Assembly: GCA_958436475.1 (NCBI GenBank)
Contig: CAUBKG010000014.1
Span: 1 to 38,542 of the forward strand
DNA: 38,542 bases
From: an uncultured Clostridia bacterium
GTDB taxonomy: Bacteria; Bacillota; Clostridia; Oscillospirales; Acutalibacteraceae
Direction of reading: 5' to 3'
Shown: positions 1 to 8,800 of the stretch, piece by piece
How positions within the stretch are numbered: position 1 is the first letter of the stretch
Layout of the letters: each line of letters starts with the position of its first letter
The notes under the pieces: model-generated
Database searches by the model: none
What the model was told of the DNA's origin: nothing
Seen by the model: the letters and a program-made list of their open reading frames with translations, nothing else
Made by a program: the position numbers and the translations under genes

Positions 1-2
1 CC

Positions 3-161
3 AAAAACGGCAAGTGTGCATACAGTAACCTGGATAAGTGCGGGGTGGCGTGGTGTATCTGGCAGCGCTGCCCGTTTTATAAATCCATTAAGACTCTCAA
101 GAACGAAAGGGCAGCGGAGAAGGTGAGATCACGTGGCACGTCACTCAAAAGAGAAGATTAA
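3..161 (+). CDS. Cys-rich small phage protein, C-terminal part
   Basis: A reading frame is open from the left edge to a TAA at 159-161 and gives the last 52 residues of a protein that starts outside the window. Its four cysteines, in the runs KCAYSNLDKCG and WCIWQRC, suggest a small metal-binding fold. The tail is basic and Lys/Arg rich. It overlaps the start of the small terminase gene by 29 bases, as is usual for translationally coupled phage genes. Small Cys-rich proteins of this kind often sit just before the terminase in Firmicutes prophages. I cannot name a family or function. Confidence 0.55.
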   Translation, partial: KNGKCAYSNLDKCGVAWCIWQRCPFYKSIKTLKNERAAEKVRSRGTSLKRED

Positions 162-1068
162 TCAAGCTGAGCAGTTATATAAGGCGGGTAGAAATCCAAC
201 AGAAATTGCAGAAGAAATAGGAGTTCCCGCCGGAACTGTCCGCCAATGGAAAGTCACCTATTGCTGGAATGGAGAAACAAATCATACTCCTAAGTTCCAT
301 AGAGGGCAAAATGCAGAAAAAGAAAAAGAAATTGAAGCAATGATAGATTCGGTAAATGCAAACGAAGAACTAAACGAAAACGAAAGACTCTTTTGTCTTT
401 GCTATGTACACACATTTAATGCAACAACATCATATCAGAAGTCATTTTCTAGTAATTATAATTCTGCAAAAGCCCACGGATGGGAAGTCTTAAATCGCCC
501 GCGCGTCAGAAAAGAAATTGAACGCTTGAAAAACATCAAAAATAGGTCGCTGCTGTTTGATATATCTGATATCGTGGAAAAGCAAATGAAGATTGCTTTT
601 GCGGATATCACTGATTATATCGAATTTGGTCAAGAAAAAGTTCCTGTTATGTCAATGTATGGTCCGGTACAGATAACAGATGAGGATACTGGGGAAAAGC
701 AAACGATGACAAAAACTGTGAATGTTGTCCGGTTTAAAGAATCATCGGAGGTTGATGGTGGCTTAATAGAGAAGATCAAGGTTGGTAGAGATGGTTCCAG
801 TATAGAACTGGCGGATCGTGAAAAAGCATTGAAATGGCTGTCTGATTATTTTATGGCAAATCCTCTTGACCGTCATCGAGTCGAATATGACAAGCGTAAA
901 CTGGAAATTTCTCTTATAAAGGCACAATCCGAGATCAAAAGCTCTGGAGACAGCACGCCCCCGGACGATGGGTTCCTTGCTGCGCTGAATGATAACGCCA
1001 GAAGTTTGTGGGACAACTTGGGCGATGATTCAGAGGAGGACTGGGGTAATGATTTGGAATCAAATTGA
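133..1068 (+). CDS. terS: Phage terminase small subunit
   Basis: This is the DNA-recognition subunit of the packaging motor, which picks the phage genome and hands it to the large subunit. The 311-residue product opens with a helix-turn-helix at about residues 10-40 (NPTEIAEEIGVPAGTVRQWK), the usual DNA-binding module of long Firmicutes small terminases. A Terminase_2-like middle follows: NENERLFCLCYV, then a segment with RVRKEIERLK. The start is a GTG at 133 preceded by AAGGTGAG; no ATG with a good ribosome binding site competes. The end overlaps the large subunit gene by 20 bases. Assignment rests on the HTH, the middle-domain pattern and position; the long C-terminal part is unassigned. 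Confidence 0.88.
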   Translation: MARHSKEKINQAEQLYKAGRNPTEIAEEIGVPAGTVRQWKVTYCWNGETNHTPKFHRGQNAEKEKEIEAMIDSVNANEELNENERLFCLCYVHTFNATTSYQKSFSSNYNSAKAHGWEVLNRPRVRKEIERLKNIKNRSLLFDISDIVEKQMKIAFADITDYIEFGQEKVPVMSMYGPVQITDEDTGEKQTMTKTVNVVRFKESSEVDGGLIEKIKVGRDGSSIELADREKALKWLSDYFMANPLDRHRVEYDKRKLEISLIKAQSEIKSSGDSTPPDDGFLAALNDNARSLWDNLGDDSEEDWGNDLESN

Positions 1069-2404
1069 CGATGCATTAAATTCATATCGAAAGAAGGTCA
1101 CAGACAATGCTGTTAAACTGCGTCATCAGATTAGGGACGGATTTTTTAAATTCAAGCCATTCTCACCACGTCAAATAAAGGTGATGACATGGTGGTGCGA
1201 CAAAAGTGCAGTAAAAGATTATCAAGGAATCATTGCGGATGGGTCCATACGTTCCGGCAAAACCGTTTGTATGTCTCTTTCGTATGTGATGTGGGCAATG
1301 TCTAAATTTGATGGACAAAATTTCGCTGTATGCGGAAAAACCATTGGCTCCCTTCGACGTAATGTAATATTCTGGCTACGCTTGATGCTTCGCTCTAGGG
1401 GCTATACCGTACAGGAGCATAGGGCAGACAATTTGATGATTGTCCGTCGCGAGGATATTATTAATTATTTTTATTTGTTCGGTGGCAAAGACGAGAGGTC
1501 CCAAGATCTTATTCAAGGTATTACTCTTGCCGGAGTTTTGTTTGACGAGGTGGCCCTTATGCCACAATCATTTGTTAATCAAGCAACAGCCCGATGTTCG
1601 ATAGAAGGATCGAAATTCTGGTTCAACTGCAACCCGCAAGGGCCGCAGCACTGGTTTTATACCGAATGGATAAAAAAATGTCGAAAACGGAGGATAGTTT
1701 ATCTCCATTTTACAATGGAGGATAATTTCAGCCTTTCAGAGGCGATCAAAGAGAGATACCGTCAGCAATTCAGCGGCATTTTTTATCGGCGGTATGTTTT
1801 GGGGCAATGGGCTATTGCTTCCGGCGCCATTTACGATATGTTCAGCGAGGATAATATCAAGGAGATTTCAGAGCCATTTCCCCGGAGTTTTGTCGCTATC
1901 GACTACGGTACGCAAAACCCCTGCACATTCGGGCTAATCCGGGCAAAGACATGCAACGACCATATCCGGCACCACCTATGCAAAGAGTATTATCACGATG
2001 GGCGGAAAACATCCCAAAAAACCGACGAGCAGTATTCGGCAGACCTGCAGGCGTTTGTCGCCGGCGAAAACGTAGAATATGTTGTGGTTGACCCGTCCGC
2101 TGCTTCTCTGATTGCGCAGCTCCGCAAGGACGGATTCCGGGTTATCAAAGCAAAAAATGATGTACTTTCCGGGATAAGCAAGGTAGCGGTGGAGCTTTCC
2201 AACTGCGATCTGACGATTGACCCCTCATGCAAAAACACCTTGCGTGAAATGAGCGGGTATGTGTGGGATGAAAAGGCCAGGGACCGCGGAGAAGATAAGC
2301 CGGTTAAAGCAGACGACCACTGCATGGATATGCTGCGTTATGGCGTATTTACCGACTGGCGTATACACGCACCAGACCGCAAAACAAACACGTATAGAGG
2401 GTGA
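1049..2404 (+). CDS. terL: Phage terminase large subunit (PBSX type)
   Basis: This is the ATPase and nuclease that drives DNA into the empty head and cuts it. The 451-residue product has a Walker A motif GSIRSGKT at residues 65-72 and a Walker B motif VLFDE at 163-167. A C-terminal RNase H-like nuclease follows, with acidic residues in AIDYGTQNP (D285), VVVDPS (D348) and KADDHCMD (D422/D423). The frame is open further upstream to 989, but the ATG at 1049 has AGAGGAGGA eight bases ahead and gives a short overlap with the small subunit gene, so I use it. The portal gene follows after 4 bases. Length and motif order match the PBSX/SPP1-like family. Confidence 0.95.
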   Translation: MIWNQIDDALNSYRKKVTDNAVKLRHQIRDGFFKFKPFSPRQIKVMTWWCDKSAVKDYQGIIADGSIRSGKTVCMSLSYVMWAMSKFDGQNFAVCGKTIGSLRRNVIFWLRLMLRSRGYTVQEHRADNLMIVRREDIINYFYLFGGKDERSQDLIQGITLAGVLFDEVALMPQSFVNQATARCSIEGSKFWFNCNPQGPQHWFYTEWIKKCRKRRIVYLHFTMEDNFSLSEAIKERYRQQFSGIFYRRYVLGQWAIASGAIYDMFSEDNIKEISEPFPRSFVAIDYGTQNPCTFGLIRAKTCNDHIRHHLCKEYYHDGRKTSQKTDEQYSADLQAFVAGENVEYVVVDPSAASLIAQLRKDGFRVIKAKNDVLSGISKVAVELSNCDLTIDPSCKNTLREMSGYVWDEKARDRGEDKPVKADDHCMDMLRYGVFTDWRIHAPDRKTNTYRG

Positions 2405-2408
2405 CGAA

Positions 2409-3881
2409 ATGACCGATGAAAGAATATATAACGCCTCTATCCCCCAGCAAATCATAACAGAGGAAATTGGCGGGATTTATGGTAGCGAACTGCTCCACGA
2501 GCTGGGTGAACTTATCCGTTATTATCAGATTTATGATAAGGGAGCCAAGTTTAATCATGACGGGGCTAAGGATTACTCCCCCGCAGACCTACGATTTAAA
2601 GAGGCGCGCAAACTTGTTAATAAAGAGGCCCGCTTCCTTTTTAGCAAGCCGATTGACGTTTTTGTTGATGTAGAGCCAGTAGGCGAAACGGATGCGACCC
2701 AAAACCAGGCGAAAAAGGAGGCAGACATTTACGCTCGGCTGATTCACAAAGTCAGGGAGAAGAACCGGTTCGACCGTGCTCTCGTACAGGCGGCTCGGGA
2801 CTGTTTCATCGGAAAGCGGGTTGCCATTATCCTTAATTTCAACGATACGGGGATTGGACTCAGTTTTCTACCATCTCTGGAGTTTGTGTATGAAACAGAT
2901 TCCACGGATATCAACATCATCACAAAGATCATATGCTTTTACACGGTAAACGACGCCGACGATAAAGGAAGCCAGCGTATCTACCGCAAAAAATACTGGA
3001 TGCAGGACGGGTACTGCTGGATTGTTGAGGAGATACGGGACGGATACAATCAGGTAGTGAAAACCATCACGCCGGAATCACGGACGCGGTTTACTTACAT
3101 ACCGGCGGCGGTTGTCACAAATGACGGGTTGACCGGGGATATACAGGGAGAGAGCGAGATTGCGCAGCTTGAAAACGCGGAAAGCTGGTTCTCACGCCTC
3201 TCAAACGCTGACATCGACGCCGAGAGAAAATCCATGAATGCCATCAAGTATACGGTGGATATGTCACAGCAAAGCACCAAAAACCTTCCTTGTTCTCCGG
3301 GATCTTATTGGGACCTTTTAACCACTTCGGATGTGGAAGGGAGAACCGGGAAGGTCGGCCTTTTGGAACCGAGCATGACATACACGGAGGCAATCGGCAA
3401 CACGCTTGACCGTCTCAAGACATCCATGCATGAGACGCTGGATGTTCCCGACGTTTCTCCCGAAGCATTAAAAGGCGTGGTATCCTCCGGGAAAACCTTA
3501 AAGGCGCTGTACTGGGGGCTGATTGTCCGTTGCGACGAGAAAATGCTTGCATGGCGGCCGGCGCTCGAATTTGTTATGCGGACGATTCTAGATGGCGCAC
3601 GGTTATACCCAGAAAGTGCAAAAGCTATGATCCCCGACACAATCCCAACGGGTGAGTTTTCCGTCAAGGTAGATAATTCATACCCGCTGCCCGAAGATGA
3701 GGCCGAAGAAAAACAGATCGATATGCAGGAGGTAAACAGTCGCACGCGCTCTATCAAGAGCTATCTGCTCAAGTGGCGCGGCATGACCGATACCTACGCC
3801 GATGCAGAAATAAAGCAAATTGCCCTGGAGCAAAGGATGCTGGAGGACATCTATCTCGCGGATACCGGTGGTGATATGTAA
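2409..3881 (+). CDS. Phage portal protein (SPP1 Gp6-like)
   Basis: This forms the dodecameric ring at one head vertex through which DNA enters and leaves, and to which the tail connects. The 490-residue product has features of SPP1-type portals: an early segment RFKEARKLVNKEARFLFSKP, a middle region rich in beta structure, and a late helix region DVSPEALKGVVSSGKTLKALY. The frame is open back to 2259, but that would overlap the large terminase by 146 bases. The ATG at 2409 follows AGAGGGTGA and starts 4 bases after the terminase stop, so it is the better start. The stop TAA shares its last A with the ATG of the next gene. Confidence 0.93.
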   Translation: MTDERIYNASIPQQIITEEIGGIYGSELLHELGELIRYYQIYDKGAKFNHDGAKDYSPADLRFKEARKLVNKEARFLFSKPIDVFVDVEPVGETDATQNQAKKEADIYARLIHKVREKNRFDRALVQAARDCFIGKRVAIILNFNDTGIGLSFLPSLEFVYETDSTDINIITKIICFYTVNDADDKGSQRIYRKKYWMQDGYCWIVEEIRDGYNQVVKTITPESRTRFTYIPAAVVTNDGLTGDIQGESEIAQLENAESWFSRLSNADIDAERKSMNAIKYTVDMSQQSTKNLPCSPGSYWDLLTTSDVEGRTGKVGLLEPSMTYTEAIGNTLDRLKTSMHETLDVPDVSPEALKGVVSSGKTLKALYWGLIVRCDEKMLAWRPALEFVMRTILDGARLYPESAKAMIPDTIPTGEFSVKVDNSYPLPEDEAEEKQIDMQEVNSRTRSIKSYLLKWRGMTDTYADAEIKQIALEQRMLEDIYLADTGGDM

Positions 3882-5569
3882 TGTCCGGCGTACTCGGTAA
3901 TTACCCTAACCTTGTAAAAGAGGCGCAAAAAAAGCGCCTGGAAATTACTCATCAGCAGAGCCGGGAAATCGCCCAGCTTTATAAAGACTGTGCAAACGAC
4001 CTTGAGCGGGAAATATCCAAGCACAGCGAGAAATCCCTGTCCAGTCGATGGCTTAAGGATTATTCCAGGGTTCTGCGGGAAAACAGCAAAGAGTTGTACC
4101 AAAAGATTGAAAATATCGTGACACAATCGATAATGCGCACTGCGGCGGCAGTAACCGAAGCCGAGCGGGCATTTTACTCCGGCGCCGCCCCCTTCCTCTC
4201 CGAGCGGTTTACTGATGTGTTCTCCACCATCCCCCAGCAGATGGTGGACGAACTTATGAGCGGTGGGATATATAAAAACTTCGCCGGGTTATCGGAGCGA
4301 TTATGGAACTATCAGGGGCAATACTCACACGATATAGGTTATATCATCAACCGCGGGATAATCGCGCAAAAGTCAGCCTATGATCTTGCAAAGGATTTGG
4401 AAATATATCTTCGCCCAAGTGAAAGAAAACCGTGGGAATGGATTAACGTGTATCCCAACGCAGGTCGACTACAGGTAGATTACAATGCACAGCGATTGGC
4501 TCGGACCAGTGTAACACACGCTTATCAGTTATCATTTCAACGGGCTACCATAGACAACCCATTCGTAGATAAATATCAGTGGCTTTCTTCCGGTTCACCC
4601 CGTATGTGTAGCCTTTGTGCAGAACGGGACGGTCAGTTGTTCGATAAAGATGCTTTGCCACTTGACCACCCTAATGGTATGTGCACGGTGATTGCTATTA
4701 TAACCAAAAGCTATGACGAAATTGCGAAAGAGCTGGGGGACTGGGCTGCGGGAGAAGAAAACCCTGCCTTGGATAGATGGCTTTCTCCTGAAAATAATAT
4801 GACAAAATCCCTTGAAAGTGGTATAATTAATACAAAGAATATACGCGATTTGTCCCTTCGTGCAATACAAAACCAACAGTGGTTTAGCGACATATTACAA
4901 ACCGATCAAAGATCCATTTTAGAAAAGTTTGAACAGGCAACAGATGGTGAACTGCGATTTTGGAAAAAGTATGGTGGTAAAGTTCAAGGGAATTTTTATG
5001 ATCGCCATACTGCAGGTTTTTACAGCCAATTGGAGAGAAAAGTTCATCTGCAGTTGGACAATATAAAAGATGCAAGAGTACAACGAATTAAGGATTCATC
5101 CGACTGCCGGGTGTTTTTCCATGAAACCGGTCATTTGTTTGACCATCAGGTGCTTGATGGTAAGTTTATTTCCTCTCATTTAAGCGAGCTTAGGAAACAT
5201 ATTGAAAAAGATGCGTTAAATCATGCAAACCGTCTGTTTACAAACGCCGGTGTTGCGTCCATAAGGAGTTTTTCGCGATTAACCTCCGAGCAAAAAAAGA
5301 TATTATGCGTAGATTTATATGAGGACATACATCTTAAAAATGCTGTATCCGATATATATGACGGCTTAACAAATCACCGTGTGACCGGAGGGTATGGACA
5401 TCAAAGCCCCCCGAACTATTGGAAAAGACCTGGTGCATTAGAGAGAGAAACAGTTGCTCATTTATTTGAGGCTAAAATGATGAAGGGAGAACGACTGGAT
5501 ATATTAAAAAGATACTTTCCGCAAACATGGGATTATTTTGAAGCCTTTATTCATACATTGGAGGTGTAA
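3881..5569 (+). CDS. MuF minor head protein with zincin-like C-terminal domain
   Basis: The first half is a phage minor head protein of the SPP1 Gp7/MuF type: about residues 1-300, with paired cysteines in MCSLCAERDGQLF and the signature DHPNGMC. Such proteins are packaged inside the head and bind the portal. After KELGDWAAGEENPALDRWL comes an extension to residue 562 that the head role does not need. It carries HETGH at residues 414-418, the zinc-binding motif of zincin metallopeptidases, and a later RETVAHLFEA segment whose E523 could be the third ligand. This is the architecture of MuF polymorphic toxins, which carry varied toxin domains after the head domain. The extension looks more AT-rich than the head part, which suggests domain exchange. 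A small gene with a good start site and a terminator follow directly. Head role is well supported; the toxin role is inferred. Confidence 0.85.
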   Translation: MSGVLGNYPNLVKEAQKKRLEITHQQSREIAQLYKDCANDLEREISKHSEKSLSSRWLKDYSRVLRENSKELYQKIENIVTQSIMRTAAAVTEAERAFYSGAAPFLSERFTDVFSTIPQQMVDELMSGGIYKNFAGLSERLWNYQGQYSHDIGYIINRGIIAQKSAYDLAKDLEIYLRPSERKPWEWINVYPNAGRLQVDYNAQRLARTSVTHAYQLSFQRATIDNPFVDKYQWLSSGSPRMCSLCAERDGQLFDKDALPLDHPNGMCTVIAIITKSYDEIAKELGDWAAGEENPALDRWLSPENNMTKSLESGIINTKNIRDLSLRAIQNQQWFSDILQTDQRSILEKFEQATDGELRFWKKYGGKVQGNFYDRHTAGFYSQLERKVHLQLDNIKDARVQRIKDSSDCRVFFHETGHLFDHQVLDGKFISSHLSELRKHIEKDALNHANRLFTNAGVASIRSFSRLTSEQKKILCVDLYEDIHLKNAVSDIYDGLTNHRVTGGYGHQSPPNYWKRPGALERETVAHLFEAKMMKGERLDILKRYFPQTWDYFEAFIHTLEV

Positions 5570-5573
5570 CGTT

Positions 5574-5801
5574 TTGGATGCAATTCACGAGAAGCTATTT
5601 GATCTTAAAACAAAATATGAAGCATTGTTTGGAGAAGGATCAGGATATAGTATTCCGGAGCCTTATTGCCCCAAAGATTGGCCAATCACCGTTGAAGACA
5701 TAATAGAGTTGTACGAAACGTGCCTGAACAGAAAATGCAAATGGGAGGTTCTTTATGATCCCTCACAACTTTTTCAAGATGATGACGATATTATGTATTA
5801 A
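5574..5801 (+). CDS. Small acidic protein, candidate immunity protein for the MuF toxin
   Basis: I do not recognise the family. The product is 75 residues and acidic, ending in FQDDDDIMY. I place the start at TTG 5574 because GGAGGTG lies seven bases ahead at 5560-5566; the open frame reaches back to 5538, but the ATG there has no ribosome binding site and lies inside the previous gene. It begins four bases after a MuF protein with a peptidase-like tail and ends just before a strong terminator, so the two genes look like a pair. In MuF toxin loci a small gene in this place often encodes the cognate immunity protein. That role is inferred from position and size only. Confidence 0.7.
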   Translation: MDAIHEKLFDLKTKYEALFGEGSGYSIPEPYCPKDWPITVEDIIELYETCLNRKCKWEVLYDPSQLFQDDDDIMY

Positions 5802-5819
5802 AAGCAACTAAACCGATTA

Positions 5820-5845
5820 AGCAGCCCTTTTGGGGCTGCTTTTTT
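5820..5845 (+). terminator. Intrinsic terminator after the MuF/small-protein pair
   Basis: An 8-bp stem, AGCAGCCC with GGGCTGCT, closes a 5-base loop and is followed by six T residues. It lies inside the late operon between the candidate immunity gene and the scaffold gene, so head genes downstream need read-through, antitermination or another promoter. Confidence 0.88.
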
Positions 5846-5919
5846 CATGCCCAAAACGTGTCGATGGCTTAAAAAGCTACACGGAAAACGCCGACGGGCA
5901 ATAAACGGGGAGGAACGCA

Positions 5920-6564
5920 ATGACTAAATCTTTTATCGTGCCAAATATTCAATTATTTGCGGAGGGTAACGCCAACCCGGCACAGAACGGCGGAAATGAT
6001 AACGCTGGCCAGAACAGCGGAAATGATGGGGCAACTTTTACGCAGGCGCAGCTTGATGAAATCGCAGATGCCCGCGCAGAACGGGCAAGAAATTCCGCTC
6101 TCCGTTCCTTTTTTCAACAGAAGGGGATGGAGGAAAGCGAGATTGCACAAGCAATTGAGGCATATAAACAGAAGCGGGCAGAGAGCCAGCCGAACATAGA
6201 CTCGTTACAAAATCAGCTTATGCAAGCACAGCAAGAGGCCAAAAAAGCACGTATTGAAAGTATGGCAATGTCCGAAGCGCTCTCGCAAGGTGTAGATATT
6301 CAAACCGCGCCCTATGTAATTAAACTTGCCGATATTGCAAAGGCCGCAAAAGAAGATGGAAGTATTGATGCAGAAGCTATTAAAGCAGCTATTTCCAAGG
6401 TCTTGGAGGATGTTCCGCAGTTTTCTTCTGCGGCGCGTGGCACTGGAGGTCAGGTAAGTCCCAAACATCAGGGGGCATCTCACTTTTCTGCTGGATTTGG
6501 GGCCAATCTCGCCAAACAAAAATCTCAAAACATAAAAAGTACTTATTTTGACAAAGGAGTGTAA
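5920..6564 (+). CDS. Phage capsid scaffolding protein
   Basis: Scaffold proteins guide assembly of the capsid shell and leave or are cut before DNA fills it. The 214-residue product has a low-complexity Asn/Gly-rich N-terminal part (about residues 15-40), then a long charged helical stretch with coiled-coil character (about residues 45-110, rich in Gln, Glu, Ala and Lys), and a Gly/Ser/Lys-rich tail ending in a short YFDKGV. This layout and its place directly before the decoration and capsid genes fit the GP20/DUF4355-like scaffolds of Firmicutes siphophages. GGGGAGGAA precedes the ATG. No protease domain is visible. Confidence 0.82.
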   Translation: MTKSFIVPNIQLFAEGNANPAQNGGNDNAGQNSGNDGATFTQAQLDEIADARAERARNSALRSFFQQKGMEESEIAQAIEAYKQKRAESQPNIDSLQNQLMQAQQEAKKARIESMAMSEALSQGVDIQTAPYVIKLADIAKAAKEDGSIDAEAIKAAISKVLEDVPQFSSAARGTGGQVSPKHQGASHFSAGFGANLAKQKSQNIKSTYFDKGV

Positions 6565-6567
6565 TGC

Positions 6568-6963
6568 ATGAATAAGATTCAAACTCAAAAATTTGTAAAT
6601 GCGGCACAGATTCTTTACTGCACGGATCCGCAGGTTTCTGTCAGCATCGTTGCATCGGCAACAGGAGTAACCGCAAGAAGTGACGGAAAGAAAATCCTTA
6701 AGGCCGGGACCCCGATGACCGGCGATCTGGCTGCGCGTAATACTGCGTTTACAAAATCCGCCACAACCGAAGGCTCTTCCGGCGCTCCCAGCACGTCCAA
6801 TGCCGTTGGAATCCTGCTGCACGATGTAGATGTGACTGGAGGGGATGAAAACGCAACGCTTCTCATCTTTGGTTTTGTTAATATCGACAGGCTAGATGAA
6901 AGCGTACAGCCTGATGAAACAGTAAAAGCAGCGCTTGCTGGAAAAATCACTTATCTTAAATAA
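6568..6963 (+). CDS. Head decoration protein (lambda gpD-like)
   Basis: This 131-residue protein has the composition of a small beta-rich head stabiliser that binds the outside of the expanded capsid. It contains ILKAGTPMTGDLAARN and, later, SNAVGILLHDVDVTGGDENATLLIFGFVN-type segments, which are typical of the gpD/HDPD group. It sits between the scaffold and a lambda E-type major capsid protein, the same order as lambda D and E. AAAGGAG lies just upstream of the ATG. The family call rests on pattern and position; the head location is secure. Confidence 0.8.
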   Translation: MNKIQTQKFVNAAQILYCTDPQVSVSIVASATGVTARSDGKKILKAGTPMTGDLAARNTAFTKSATTEGSSGAPSTSNAVGILLHDVDVTGGDENATLLIFGFVNIDRLDESVQPDETVKAALAGKITYLK

Positions 6964-6983
6964 AACAGAGAGGAGTAAAAAAT

Positions 6984-8024
6984 ATGCTGTCTATTTTTGA
7001 CCTTGTAACGGCGCCTGAAATTGCCGCGTATTGGACGGAGTTATCTAAGGATATGCCCCCTTATCTCGGCGAGGAGCTTTTTCCTGCGGAAAAGCGTCTC
7101 GGCCTTGACCTCAGTTATATTAAGGGCGCAAAGGGCCTTCCGGTCGTGCTTAAACCATCTGCTTTCGATGTAAAGGCTGTGCCGAGAGAGAGAATCGGTG
7201 CCGAAAAACTCATGACCGAAATGCCCTACTTTAAAGAATCTCTTTTCGTGGATGAAAAGATGAGGCAGGAACTTAACAAGGTCTTGCAAACTGAAAACAA
7301 AAAATACATTGAATCTGTCGTACGGGTGATTTTCGACGATCAAAAGCCCCTCCTCGACGGCGCCCGTGCCCGACGGGAGATGATGCGCATGCTTGCTTTG
7401 ACTACCGGGCGCATCGATATTTCGGCAAACGGGCAGATCTACAGTTACGATTATCACATTCCCGAAAAGCACAAGTTCACGGTAAAAAAATCCTGGAGTG
7501 ATACGACTGCTCCAGTCATTGATGATATCAGAGGGTGGATGGACACCATCGAAGATGATACCGGCGAACGACCGTCACGTGCAATTTGTACGCGCAAAAC
7601 TTGGTCTTATCTGCTCAGCAACGATACAATCAAAAAATCTATCTTTGTCATGTCCAACGGTCAGGCAATCCTCAGCGACCGCGTCCTCCGCCAGTATCTG
7701 ATGGAAGAACTCGGGCTTGAAGTTGCCGTATATACCAAGAGGTATCTTGCAGACGACGGCACAGCTAAAAGCTTTGTTCCGGATGATACGTTTGTCCTGA
7801 TTCCGAGTGGTTCCCTTGGAACTACGTGGTTTGGAACAACGCCGGAAGAATCAGACCTTGTTTCCAGTACTGCGGCAAACGTCTCCATTGTGGATACTGG
7901 CGTTGCTATCACAACCATGAAAAGAGCAGATCCGGTCAACGTGGAAACAAAGGTCAGTATGATTTCTCTTCCCTCTTTTGATCGAGCGGATTATGTCGGC
8001 CTTGCGGACGTTATTGTATCATAA
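6984..8024 (+). CDS. Major capsid protein (phage capsid E family)
   Basis: This 346-residue protein forms the icosahedral shell. The order of segments fits the lambda gpE family: an N-terminal LSIFDLVTAPEIAAYW, then LGEELFPAEKRLGLDLSYIKG, a long helix with KKYIESVVRVIFDDQKPLLDGARARREMM split across two turns, and a C-terminal half with LIPSGSLGTTWFGTTPEE. GAGAGGAG lies seven bases or so ahead of the ATG. No prohead protease or N-terminal pro-region is evident. Family length and neighbours agree. Confidence 0.93.
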   Translation: MLSIFDLVTAPEIAAYWTELSKDMPPYLGEELFPAEKRLGLDLSYIKGAKGLPVVLKPSAFDVKAVPRERIGAEKLMTEMPYFKESLFVDEKMRQELNKVLQTENKKYIESVVRVIFDDQKPLLDGARARREMMRMLALTTGRIDISANGQIYSYDYHIPEKHKFTVKKSWSDTTAPVIDDIRGWMDTIEDDTGERPSRAICTRKTWSYLLSNDTIKKSIFVMSNGQAILSDRVLRQYLMEELGLEVAVYTKRYLADDGTAKSFVPDDTFVLIPSGSLGTTWFGTTPEESDLVSSTAANVSIVDTGVAITTMKRADPVNVETKVSMISLPSFDRADYVGLADVIVS

Positions 8025-8035
8025 GAGGTGCTCCC

Positions 8036-8197
8036 ATGCTTAAAATCAAAAAAGGGGATGCTATCGCTATGGTAACATCGGGGGCGTTTAAAAGCATTTA
8101 TCAGTCGATGGGATGGGCAATTGCCCATCCCTCGAATGCGTCCAAAAAGGGGCGGATATTAAAAAGCGGGGTGTCTGGGCATGGAGCAAATCGATGA
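8036..8197 (+). CDS. Small phage head-region protein, 53 residues
   Basis: The ATG at 8036 follows AAGAGGTG with a five-base spacer and starts 11 bases after the capsid gene. The product, beginning MLKIKKGDAIAMVTSGAFKS and ending GVSGHGANR, is basic and short. Its stop lies 16 bases inside the next gene, the kind of overlap that couples phage genes. Similar short proteins with a MLKIKKG-like opening occur after capsid genes in Firmicutes siphophages, but I know of no assigned function. The frame, ribosome binding site and overlap make it a real gene in my view. Confidence 0.72.
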   Translation: MLKIKKGDAIAMVTSGAFKSIYQSMGWAIAHPSNASKKGRILKSGVSGHGANR

Positions 8198-8447
8198 ATT
8201 GAAAATTATTTTGCGCGAGCACGATATTCCGTTTTTTCAGGATCATGAATTGGCGTATTATCTTTATAAAAACAAAGATGATTTGAATGCAACAGTATAT
8301 GAATGTGCACTGATAAAAGCGGAGGATTCGTCCCTTTCGGTATCTGGGCTGCAGTTACCTGACACATCCGCCTATTTTCGTCGCCTGGCAACACGCTATC
8401 GGCCAAACAATTCCGGCGTTCTCAATCTCAAGGGGGAATCGCAATGA
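8181..8447 (+). CDS. Head-tail connector protein (neck adaptor candidate)
   Basis: This 88-residue, mostly helical protein (IDELKIILREHDIPFFQDHELAYYL and YECALIKAEDSS segments) has the size and position of the adaptor that extends the portal ring in HK97- and SPP1-like phages. It overlaps the preceding small gene by 17 bases and the next gene by 4 bases. The assignment to the gp6/gp15-type adaptor group is based on gene order and helical pattern, not on a named motif. Confidence 0.72.
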   Translation: MEQIDELKIILREHDIPFFQDHELAYYLYKNKDDLNATVYECALIKAEDSSLSVSGLQLPDTSAYFRRLATRYRPNNSGVLNLKGESQ

Positions 8448-8800
8448 ACCCACACCAGATTTACCAACTGCGCCGGGCGATTGAAAGAATGGGCTGTAGC
8501 GTCACAATCACACGAGCTCGAAAGAACGAATTCAAGGAGCCCGTCGAAGAAAGTGAGTCGGTACTGAATGAGAAGGGGCTGTTTCACACGTCCGCGGGAT
8601 TTTTGGAAATCTCCTATACTACCTCAGGTCAGACATTTACACGTAAGCACCCTAAAGTACTTATGCTGTATTCAAACACAGTCGAAAAACATGACATCGT
8701 GCAAATTGATACTGTGGGAAAGTTTGAGGTCACTGGGATTGAAAATCCTGGTGGCCTTAATTTGTGTATCGATCTTTCCTTGGAGGAGGTGCCACAATGA
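8444..8800 (+). CDS. Head closure / head-tail joining protein
   Basis: A 118-residue, beta-rich protein with the run KHPKVLMLYSNTVEKHDIV and VGKFEVTGIENPGGLN. In siphophages the second small gene after the adaptor usually encodes the head closure (stopper) protein that holds DNA in and accepts the tail, and this sequence pattern (a beta barrel with a reported D-x-V turn) is compatible. Its ATG overlaps the stop of the adaptor gene, and its TGA overlaps the ATG of the following gene. Function is inferred from gene order. Confidence 0.72.
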   Translation: MNPHQIYQLRRAIERMGCSVTITRARKNEFKEPVEESESVLNEKGLFHTSAGFLEISYTTSGQTFTRKHPKVLMLYSNTVEKHDIVQIDTVGKFEVTGIENPGGLNLCIDLSLEEVPQ

